Shown in pieces: positions 17,441 to 24,409 of a stretch of 64,000 nt of DNA. The stretch comes from Candidatus Njordarchaeum guaymasense (GTDB lineage Archaea; Asgardarchaeota; Njordarchaeia; Njordarchaeales; Njordarchaeaceae). A program made the position numbers and the translations under genes. The notes beneath the pieces are model-generated. The model did not search any database and was not told the DNA's origin. It saw nothing but the letters and a program-made list of their open reading frames with translations. The stretch is taken from contig JAUQYT010000111.1 in assembly GCA_030587605.1 (NCBI GenBank), positions 3,337-67,336 on the forward strand, in the 5' to 3' direction. How positions within the stretch are numbered: the first letter of the stretch is position 1; every line of letters begins with the position of its first letter.

Positions 17441-17695
17441 TTGAAAGTGACGGTGAGGTTCCTCGGACCAGTTAAGGAAATCATCGGCGAACAAGAGAGA
17501 GAATTCGATATCAAGAAAGGGACTGTAAGAGAGCTTCTAGACAACATCATGAAGCTCTATCCCAAAGCGAAGGAGAAGTTGAAGCCGGCAGGAGTATTCA
17601 TCGAAGGAAGAATAGTGAAGAAAAGTGAACTCCAAGTGCCACTGCTCAAGGAAGGCGACGAGGTATCCCTAGTTATCCCTGTGGCTGGAGGCTGA
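17441..17695 (+). CDS. MoaD/ThiS/Urm1-like ubiquitin-fold protein with C-terminal Gly-Gly
   Basis: An 84-residue beta-grasp protein starting MKVTVRFLGPVKEIIGEQ and ending SLVIPVAGG. The diglycine end is needed for adenylation by an E1-like enzyme and for carrying sulfur as thiocarboxylate, or for conjugation to proteins. The N-terminal VRFLGPVKE and the final VIPVAGG fit MoaD/SAMP. TTG at 17441 has AGAGGGA upstream. It follows the ThiI-like gene and precedes an M6 protease by ten bases. It may serve molybdopterin/tungstopterin synthesis (an aldehyde ferredoxin oxidoreductase lies at 42.3 kb), tRNA thiolation or protein tagging. Confidence 0.85.
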   Translation: MKVTVRFLGPVKEIIGEQEREFDIKKGTVRELLDNIMKLYPKAKEKLKPAGVFIEGRIVKKSELQVPLLKEGDEVSLVIPVAGG

Positions 17696-17705
17696 GTAAA
17701 GATCC

Positions 17706-19421
17706 TTGCACAGTAACTTCGCTCCACAAGTAAAAGTGAACAGAATCTTCAAGGTTGGTTTCATCCTAGTCATAATGCTTCTGCCCTGCCACTACATCAC
17801 GAGCGCGCATGTGCCTTTTGATCCTTTTACCAAGGGAATAGACTCGCAGAACTCCTCATCAGATGTGTCATCCGATGGAAAACTAAACCAACACTCAGTG
17901 GACAGAGAAGAATCCCCAGCTGGAGAGGCGCGCAGAGTTATCGTAATACTTGCACGACTTGAAGACAAAATCAACTCGACATCAGTCGCGGAAATGAATT
18001 CAATAGTATTTGGAAAAATGATGTCATACTTCGAAGAGGTTTCAAACGGCAAGATGAGCGTAACAGGGAACATCACTGACTGGATAGACATAAACAACAA
18101 TACGGTAGACTACGGAAAGGACACAGGTAGTGGATCCACGGGTATCGACGACACAGACGGAGATGGGATTCCAGATAGCTGGAAACTGATACGGGATGCC
18201 ATGAACTTAACCGACGGATCTATCAACTTCACCAAATATGACGACATAATTGTCGTGCATTCAGGAGGAGATCAGGCGAAGACACACTACTCAGACGACA
18301 TATGGTCAGCCTCCTACACTGGTCTCGAGATAGCGACAAACGATGGAATCACTGTAGACAGGGCGATTTTGATCGCCGAAACTGATCCCATGGGAATTTT
18401 CGCTCACGAATTCGGACACCAGTTAGGTCTCCCAGATCTATACAACACAAGTGGAGGTTCAGAATACGTCGGTCCATGGGACTTGATGGCACTTGGAGCT
18501 TGGCTTCCAGGTAACCAAGGTACCTCTCCCTCACATCCAACATCGTGGAGTAAGAGTAAGCTCGGATGGATCTCACAAAACTCAACTATGATTGGTCGCA
18601 GTATGGAAAAAATAATCGACCCACTCGAGATTCAAGGAAGCAACCTTACAGCTCTAAGAGTTCCAATCACTACTGAAACCTACTATCTGGTTGAAGTTAG
18701 GAACAAAACTAGATACGATTCTTACCTGCCTTCAAATGGTGTTCTGATCCTCTACATTAATGAAAGCCGCTCATCAGGCAACGGAATAGTCACAGTCAAG
18801 TACTCTCAATCTCTGTATCAGGCTACATACACTGTTGAGGCTGGCATAAACACGTTTATTGACAATGAGAGAAACATTAACTTGACTGTGGTGGCACAGT
18901 ACTCGTTTTCCTACAAGGTTTCAGTTAGCCTGATTCGCGCTGACAATACCCCGCCGAGTATCAACGTAACGCAGCCTGTTCCTTTGGGATGGTCGACCTC
19001 TCGCTCTGCAGGAGTTAGCGCCATTGTAACTGATACTGGACTCAATTCAAGTAGCGTAAAGAACGCATCTATCATATACTCATCCGACGGAAGGAGAACC
19101 TGGCATCGAATTCAGATGATCCCTGGCAATAGCGACACCTACTCAGGTGTGATACCTCCGCAGAACTCCTCGGCAGTCGAGTACTATGTTGAGGCATACG
19201 ACTATGCGGGGAATGTCGCCGTCGCCAAGAATCACAACCAAAACTTCATGTATGGCAGCGTCGTCCAGACTGTCGTGATAGTGGCTTTCGTGATCACCTC
19301 AGTGCTGCTAACCGCCATCGCTATTTTCACTATCGTGCGTTTGCGAACGACGAGAGAGGCTCGCCAGAAAGAGAAGAAGACAGCCTTGGAGCAGACTCCC
19401 TTGGTCGGTCTAAGGGATTAG
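17706..19421 (+). CDS. Membrane-anchored M6-family metalloprotease
   Basis: The 571-residue protein has an N-terminal hydrophobic signal (about 15-33), then a metalloprotease domain with the zinc motif HEFGHQLGLPD near residue 233, typical of the M6 immune inhibitor A family. A calcium-type DDTDGDGIPDSW segment lies near 150. The C-terminal half has Ig/fibronectin-like strands, and a transmembrane helix near 520-542 precedes a short basic tail. It should be an extracellular, membrane-tethered endopeptidase. TTG at 17706 is 14 bases after GGAGG. It is probably co-transcribed with the MoaD-like gene. Confidence 0.88.
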   Translation: MHSNFAPQVKVNRIFKVGFILVIMLLPCHYITSAHVPFDPFTKGIDSQNSSSDVSSDGKLNQHSVDREESPAGEARRVIVILARLEDKINSTSVAEMNSIVFGKMMSYFEEVSNGKMSVTGNITDWIDINNNTVDYGKDTGSGSTGIDDTDGDGIPDSWKLIRDAMNLTDGSINFTKYDDIIVVHSGGDQAKTHYSDDIWSASYTGLEIATNDGITVDRAILIAETDPMGIFAHEFGHQLGLPDLYNTSGGSEYVGPWDLMALGAWLPGNQGTSPSHPTSWSKSKLGWISQNSTMIGRSMEKIIDPLEIQGSNLTALRVPITTETYYLVEVRNKTRYDSYLPSNGVLILYINESRSSGNGIVTVKYSQSLYQATYTVEAGINTFIDNERNINLTVVAQYSFSYKVSVSLIRADNTPPSINVTQPVPLGWSTSRSAGVSAIVTDTGLNSSSVKNASIIYSSDGRRTWHRIQMIPGNSDTYSGVIPPQNSSAVEYYVEAYDYAGNVAVAKNHNQNFMYGSVVQTVVIVAFVITSVLLTAIAIFTIVRLRTTREARQKEKKTALEQTPLVGLRD

Positions 19422-19520
19422 TTTTAAGTAGAACTAAATTCAAATTCTTACTTACTGGGACAATTCAGACAATATTGACCTGCCAATGACGGTCTTCCGC
19501 AGGGGGTGTGATGAAACCTT

Positions 19521-19895
19521 ATGATTGAGATTCTCTACAGTCCGATCCGCCAGATCTGCATAATGGAGGTTGTTAAATTCGAAACAAAAGAGGAACTGGC
19601 GAACATAGCGGCAGTCCTCTTCCGGATTGGACAACCCAGCATATTGAATTGGGTCGATGGAATAGTCTTTACAGGAGTGCCCTTGACTCCCACGTCGGCA
19701 CCCATGTTCAAGGAGCTTATCCAAGGCCGTAGCTACTGGCTAAGCATAAGCTACGCGCCGATGCCTCAATACTCAGACAAGGTGAGCGTTGGAACAATAG
19801 ACGTACCAGTCATTGACATGTCAAGAAGCACGGTAGCTCGACAGGTCGTAAGCTGGCTTAAGAAATGGAAAGGGGAACAAAAAGAAGAGAAATAG
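19521..19895 (+). CDS. Hypothetical protein, 124 residues
   Basis: The product starts MIEILYSPIRQICIMEVV and ends with a lysine-rich helix (VVSWLKKWKGEQKEEK). It has no signal peptide, membrane helix or metal motif, and I do not recognise a family. Alternating hydrophobic strands suggest a small alpha/beta fold. A TTTTAAGT box near 19425 could be its promoter and GGTGTGATG stands before the ATG. It is convergent with the winged-helix regulator at 19954. Confidence 0.6.
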   Translation: MIEILYSPIRQICIMEVVKFETKEELANIAAVLFRIGQPSILNWVDGIVFTGVPLTPTSAPMFKELIQGRSYWLSISYAPMPQYSDKVSVGTIDVPVIDMSRSTVARQVVSWLKKWKGEQKEEK

Positions 19896-19953
19896 TTCAG
19901 TGAAGTCTTTCAAATTAGGCGACGACGGCAACACTTTCTTTCTTGTTTTGCTT

Positions 19954-20430
19954 CTATTGTTTCTCCTCTGGAACCAGGAAAATGGCGTCTGCCCCTCTCC
20001 GCCCTTCTCTTCCCACGCGTTTCTTCACTAGCAGACGTAACCTTACTAGGCTGTTCAAAGTTGCGCTCGCTTGCGGTCTGCTAATCCCGATTTTACCACT
20101 GACTTGCGCTGCTGTTCCCCTACCACCGAGCTTGAATATTGTCATCAATGGTTTACGTAAGTGATCGGGCAAATCCAATAGGGTTGAAACATCAACGCCC
20201 TTTGGGAGATACTCGCCCATTTCTCGTTCTTCAACACCTACCATAGCCCTAGCTCCCCGTTGTGCTTGCTCTTGGAGACGATCTAATATCTCTGTAGAGA
20301 CGTGCAACAGTTTCTCCAAAAGAGAGGCAATCTTTTCCAGTCGCGCCACTATGGCGCTGTTCGCCTCGTCGGTAGAAGAAGTAGGAGGTGTTGGCGGAAC
20401 CGATGATGAGGATTTAGATGGGCCTCCCAC
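19954..20430 (-). CDS. Winged-helix DNA-binding protein (MarR/TrmB-like)
   Basis: A protein of 158 residues from GTG at 20430, preceded by GGAGGG nine bases away. A longer reading from 20520 would run through the TATA box, so it is rejected. The N-terminus is a serine/proline-rich linker, then a helix that may coil (IVARLEKIASLLEKLLHVS), then a winged-helix domain with GRGTAAQVSGKIGISRPQAS as helix-turn-helix and RVGREGRRGADAIF as wing. It probably regulates transcription and is divergent from the ParA/MinD-like ATPase gene, which is a likely target along with itself. Confidence 0.72.
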   Translation of the reverse strand: MGGPSKSSSSVPPTPPTSSTDEANSAIVARLEKIASLLEKLLHVSTEILDRLQEQAQRGARAMVGVEEREMGEYLPKGVDVSTLLDLPDHLRKPLMTIFKLGGRGTAAQVSGKIGISRPQASATLNSLVRLRLLVKKRVGREGRRGADAIFLVPEEKQ

Positions 20431-20489
20431 TAGGATATTTCCCTCCAAAGCGTTAAGGGCGGAACGCACACATACCTTAATAATCTTTA

Positions 20490-20501
20490 ACGTATATAAT
20501 A
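20490..20501 (-). promoter_or_regulatory. TATA box between the winged-helix regulator and the ParA-like gene
   Basis: ACGTATATAATA is AT-rich on both strands. It lies about 65 bases before the regulator's GTG (minus) and about 70 bases before the ATPase ATG (plus), so it could serve either direction. Confidence 0.45.
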
Positions 20502-20568
20502 AGTTAATTGTGTCCAACACGCAAACAGGTTTACTCGGAAGAGGGGCTTAGCCGAGGCGCAACTCGCC

Positions 20569-21378
20569 ATGAGTAGCAAGAAGAATGTGCGTGAAAAGGG
20601 ACGAAAACTGGCTGTATCAGTTCACAGCTACAAGGGTGGAACAGGGAAGACCTCCGTCGCGGCAAATCTATCCATATACCTCGGACAAATCGGAAAAAGG
20701 ATTCTTCTGGTTGACATGGATTTCAGAGCCCCAAGCATCCAAGCCTTATTCGGAATCGGCGACGATGATGTGAAGGCATACATTAACGATTACCTATTCG
20801 GCAAAACCGAAGTAAATGAGGTGGCCATCCACCCTAAGACGATAGACTTGCCCATAGATGTTATCTTAGCTGACTCCGATCCTCAATCCATAGATCTCAT
20901 CACGTTGAAGTTCCTGACAGAACAATGGCAAATGAGCGCCCTGGCGAAGGTCAGTAAGCTAAAAGGCGTCGCGCTAGATGAACTGAAATACGACTATGTT
21001 GTCTTCGACACGAGCCCAGGAGTCGCTCACTCCTCAGTCAATGCAATGGTGTCAAGCGACAAACTACTATTACTGACAAGGATGGACGGACCCGACCTCA
21101 TCGGCACAGAGAAATTGATCAAAGGCTTCTACCGTCAACTCCAGCCACTTGACCCCCATATTGTTGTAAACTTCGCTTACCCAAGCGCAATATCAAAGGA
21201 AGAAGACAAGGAGAAAATGAAAAGAAACCTTGAGAAGAGATTAAAGTATCCAGTAGCAACCATAATTCCATGCTTATGCGATGTGATGCTAACCAAACTC
21301 GACTCCCTATTCATACTCAAAAACCCAGAGCACATCTACACCCAATGCATCAAGGAAATCTCGAAAGTACTGCTCTGA
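20569..21378 (+). CDS. ParA/MinD-type ATPase
   Basis: The 269-residue product has the deviant Walker A motif YKGGTGKTSVAANLS (about 21-35), the LLVDMDFRAPSI Walker A' strand, and a Walker B-like YDYVVFDTSPGV near 143-154. These define the ParA/MinD/SIMIBI group, which forms ATP sandwich dimers to position DNA, proteins or membrane complexes. It is not clearly an Mrp/NBP35 iron-sulfur carrier because the CxxC end is missing; one CLC stands near 228. Neighbours are a divergent regulator and RadB. Cargo is unknown. Confidence 0.85.
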   Translation: MSSKKNVREKGRKLAVSVHSYKGGTGKTSVAANLSIYLGQIGKRILLVDMDFRAPSIQALFGIGDDDVKAYINDYLFGKTEVNEVAIHPKTIDLPIDVILADSDPQSIDLITLKFLTEQWQMSALAKVSKLKGVALDELKYDYVVFDTSPGVAHSSVNAMVSSDKLLLLTRMDGPDLIGTEKLIKGFYRQLQPLDPHIVVNFAYPSAISKEEDKEKMKRNLEKRLKYPVATIIPCLCDVMLTKLDSLFILKNPEHIYTQCIKEISKVLL

Positions 21379-21456
21379 AAGAACGACAACTGCCCAGAAC
21401 GAGGAACTTTTCGGAGATCTTACCGCAACCTGTTTCGAGGTTGTTTGAGTCTATCT

Positions 21457-21477
21457 GAGGTTCCAGACCTCTTTTTT
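21457..21477 (+). terminator. Hairpin with T-run after the ParA-like gene
   Basis: GAGGT and ACCTC flank a five-base loop and are followed by six Ts, 80 bases after the gene's stop. The stem is short, but the T-run fits archaeal termination. Confidence 0.4.
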
Positions 21478-21512
21478 AGTCTTATTAAGAATGCAGTTTT
21501 GAAAGACTGTAC

Positions 21513-21614
21513 AAGGGGGTCCATAAGTGCCTGTCTCCCATTTGTTCGTCTACGTTTCTTCTCCTTCTCGGCGCAACATTTTTTTTCGAGAAGGGGATTG
21601 TGGTGGACCCCCTT
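21513..21614. repeat. Nested inverted repeats, possible structured RNA
   Basis: Outer arms AAGGGGGTCCA (21513-21523) and TGGACCCCCTT (21604-21614) are perfect complements of 11 bases. Inside them CCTTCTCG (21563-21570) and CGAGAAGG (21587-21594) form a second stem that can extend to about 10 pairs, with a loop containing eight Ts. No open reading frame explains it. It could be a small structured RNA, a leader element of radB, or a remnant of a mobile element; the sequence does not decide. Confidence 0.55.
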
Positions 21615-21670
21615 ACCTAAATCTTCTTGTCCCCATGTGCGCCACGGAGTAGGAGTGTGCATTGGAATAA

Positions 21671-22390
21671 TTGAAAATCCCCTCAAATAGCCCAATAGAT
21701 GTTCTACTTGACGGCGGAGTTAAGACAGGACTAGTAACTCATGTCTACGGTTCCGCTGGATGCGGAAAGACTACGCTAGCACTACAAATATCGATTAGCG
21801 CAGCGCAGCGCGGATACGACGTGATATACTACGACACGGAAGAAGCATTTCCAGCCACTCGACTCCGCCAGATGCTAGCGGACGGTGAAGACGCGCGCAT
21901 CATGCAGAGGATCATCGTCTCCCAGCCCATTTCTTTCGATGAGCAACATGATTGCTTCCTGAGACTAGGGGCTAAAGGAGGTAGACCGTGGGGACTTCGG
22001 GGCCTCAAGGTTGCTGTCGTGGACACGATAACAAGACACTATCGTACCGAATACACGAGAAAGCCTCGCGTTAAGGTGTTCCGGAACCTAGCCGAGCAAC
22101 AACTCCCAGCGCTCCTCAAGGCTGCGAGGAAATTCGACATCGCCGTACTGCTACTGAATCAAGTATCATCAGACATATCTGGTGCGCGACTTCTCAAACC
22201 AGTTGGTGGGGACGCGATCTGCAGAGCAGCGAAATACGAAGTGAAGCTGGAAAAGGAAGAGAACTCCATCGGATACGCGACATTAACAAAGAGCCCAACA
22301 CCCATGCAAATCGGAAAGAAGACCGACTATGCCATCACAGGAGCCGGGATAAGTCAACCTGCGCCGCAGGCACAAACCGACTCAGGCTGA
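21671..22390 (+). CDS. radB: RadB-like RecA-family recombination protein
   Basis: The 239-residue RecA-fold ATPase has Walker A GSAGCGKTT (28-36), Walker B LKVAVVDTIT near 115, and the LLLNQVSS stretch near 160. Size and sequence fit RadB, an archaeal paralog of RadA without the N-terminal helix-hairpin domain, which helps load RadA in recombination repair. The TTG start at 21671 is the first possible codon after an in-frame TAA. No strong ribosome site precedes it. The nested inverted repeat lies just upstream. Confidence 0.85.
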   Translation: MKIPSNSPIDVLLDGGVKTGLVTHVYGSAGCGKTTLALQISISAAQRGYDVIYYDTEEAFPATRLRQMLADGEDARIMQRIIVSQPISFDEQHDCFLRLGAKGGRPWGLRGLKVAVVDTITRHYRTEYTRKPRVKVFRNLAEQQLPALLKAARKFDIAVLLLNQVSSDISGARLLKPVGGDAICRAAKYEVKLEKEENSIGYATLTKSPTPMQIGKKTDYAITGAGISQPAPQAQTDSG

Positions 22391-22490
22391 ACTTTCTTGG
22401 TCTTATAAGGAACTGGCTGTTGAACTAGTCGTGTTGATCAAAACTGCTGTAACCTACTGAGGTCTCTTCATCTTCGTTATTAGCTAGCGT

Positions 22491-24104
22491 TTGGTGTCCG
22501 TTATGGGTTTGCTGGGATTCCTCTTCAACAAGCGATTCTTGAAACTTGTCTTCATTATTGCGTCGGTCTTTGCATTCCTACAGTTTCTCAGATTATTCGT
22601 TTCATTTGTCAGTGGTTTCAACTGGACTCTCCAAGTGATTCTAGCCACGTTCACGCTATTCGTATCCACTTTCTTCACCGTGAAGTTTGAGCGTTTTAGG
22701 TTTCTGTCTGGTCTGATGAAATTCCTATGCTTTGCTGTGGTTCTATTGATCCTGATCTTGAACTTCGTGTTGCCAGCTTCAATTCCATTTCCGTTAAGTC
22801 TCCCAGTGAAGTTGGGAACTTTAGTTCTTCCTTTCGCAGCCTACGTTGCATACCGGAAGAAACTCTGGATCTGGGGGAGGTCTTCATTTCTCAGCAGCGG
22901 ACGCCGACGCTATGGAAGACTCTCAAGGGATGCCTTGCTTCCGAAGGCCCTAGAAGAGGGGCACATTGTCTACGGCGCCGGAATCAAAGGATTCAAAGTA
23001 ATAAGATTCATCCAAGTTGAGGGTCAGCAGCCTGATATCATCGACGAACTTGTTTCAACTGAAGCCCAGCTCCCAGCAATAACTACAGAGCTAAGCGAGC
23101 ATCTATCCTTGATGAGAAAACATGGGATAGAGATGAGCTACGAACTCTATATCCAAAACAGGACACTGCAAGGCTTCATAGGATTGGTGAACGAAGGCAG
23201 AGACTACCATGAGGTCAGAACGAGACTCGACGAGTTCTCAAGAACACTAGCCACTCGGTTGAGGTCAAAAGATGAGACCGCGAGTTCTGCTGCTCACCCT
23301 GTGGAAGATAATAATCGAGCCAAAAGGATCCTCATGATGCCTCTGTCTACAACCTTGGACGATCTGAAACGAATAGAAAACGATGACTATAACGTAAAAG
23401 TATTCGGCCGTAATAGTTCAGAAAGACCGACGAGACTTCGCTCAATCCACCTAGGCGGTCTCCCATCAGTCAACCAAGGAAAAGGCTTCAGCCTAGTCGA
23501 CGAATTCGTCCGGGCAGCGCTGGCACACAGACCCTCACAGAACTCTGCATATATTCTCCACATTAGACCCTTGTCCGACCATATAATAAACCGGGAATTG
23601 GCGAAGACTGCCAATGTCTACCAACAAGCGGTGACCCAATTCATTGAAGGGATAAGAAACGGATTGCTCAACGGAAAAGCCAGAAACAAGAAATTGCTTT
23701 TCAATCGTGGAACCATTACCTTGGATCCAAGGTCAATCTTAGAGGCAGCAAGGACCAGATTTCAGCGTCTCAAAGAGGCTGAAGAATCAGGATACTTCGA
23801 GGTTAGCTTAACTATCATAGGGGAGCCAGCTACCGCAGAAAGCATCGCACGAGCGCTCAGGAACAAGCTGACGCAAAGCAACCCCAAGGCGGCGCTCATC
23901 CTTGTTCGCTCTCCTCCGGCATTGATCCGGGGTGTGGTAAGAAGAGACCTAATACTTCCGCTGGGAAGAATTAACGGCAACGAGGTACAATTCCTAATAG
24001 CTCCTGTGGACAAGTCACCTGAACCTACAACAAGCAACAGCGAAAACACATCAATTAAACCATCCACTCAGCTGTTTACAGAGAAAGCTGCGACATCAAA
24101 GTAG
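22491..24104 (+). CDS. Large membrane protein of unknown function, four N-terminal helices
   Basis: The 537-residue product has four hydrophobic segments in the first 120 residues (about 15-37, 43-63, 77-98, 105-120), a basic turn with RRRYGRLSRD, and a soluble part of about 390 residues. The stretch from 165 to 260 (FKVIRFIQVEG, then TTELSEHLSLMRKHGIEMSYE) resembles in layout the N-terminal domain found in VirB4/HerA-linked transfer proteins; this is a weak impression. No ATPase motif is present. Start is TTG, GTG or ATG between 22491 and 22503. Lying after parA-like and radB genes, it could belong to a DNA handling or pilus apparatus. Confidence 0.6.
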   Translation: MVSVMGLLGFLFNKRFLKLVFIIASVFAFLQFLRLFVSFVSGFNWTLQVILATFTLFVSTFFTVKFERFRFLSGLMKFLCFAVVLLILILNFVLPASIPFPLSLPVKLGTLVLPFAAYVAYRKKLWIWGRSSFLSSGRRRYGRLSRDALLPKALEEGHIVYGAGIKGFKVIRFIQVEGQQPDIIDELVSTEAQLPAITTELSEHLSLMRKHGIEMSYELYIQNRTLQGFIGLVNEGRDYHEVRTRLDEFSRTLATRLRSKDETASSAAHPVEDNNRAKRILMMPLSTTLDDLKRIENDDYNVKVFGRNSSERPTRLRSIHLGGLPSVNQGKGFSLVDEFVRAALAHRPSQNSAYILHIRPLSDHIINRELAKTANVYQQAVTQFIEGIRNGLLNGKARNKKLLFNRGTITLDPRSILEAARTRFQRLKEAEESGYFEVSLTIIGEPATAESIARALRNKLTQSNPKAALILVRSPPALIRGVVRRDLILPLGRINGNEVQFLIAPVDKSPEPTTSNSENTSIKPSTQLFTEKAATSK

Positions 24105-24335
24105 TGAGAAGAGACGAGCAAGTAGCGACCTTTGGAATAAGATCCCAATCAAATAATAGAATACGGGCGAAATGAGTTCAATTCATCGTCCTGCTGACCT
24201 GAGGCGAATTAGATTCTTGTTTTTGCACATCACGCAGAGCAGCATGCATCATTTTCAACGCTAGGATCCTTGGTTCTGAACCCCTAATCTTCTGCAACAC
24301 AATATCATCGATGAGAACAGAAGAAACCACCTAAA
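24105..24335. other. Intergenic region without a convincing gene
   Basis: No RNA gene or conserved element is visible. A 50-codon minus-strand frame (24178-24330, starting GTG) could encode a short helical peptide, but it has no ribosome site and is not claimed. The right end joins the 42-bp repeat. Confidence 0.4.
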
Positions 24336-24377
24336 AGCGATAAACATAAAAGGAAAACGATTTCATCTAGTGATTGA
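24336..24377 (+). repeat. 42-bp direct repeat, copy 2 (promoter/leader)
   Basis: Identical to 14250-14291. It supplies the TATA-like box and start of the leader for the propeller/RING-like membrane protein. Identity stops one base before the ribosome-site region, although both leaders then carry AAAGGAGA and a TTG start. Confidence 0.9.
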
Positions 24378-24409
24378 GGAGGACAGATAAGGGGAAAGGA
24401 GACCCAAAG

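Noticed and set aside
20431..20520. Longer N-terminus of the winged-helix regulator
   Set aside because: It would include the TATA box; GTG at 20430 has a proper GGAGGG site.
24178..24330. A 50-codon minus-strand frame starting GTG
   Set aside because: No ribosome site, no family resemblance and a length expected by chance.
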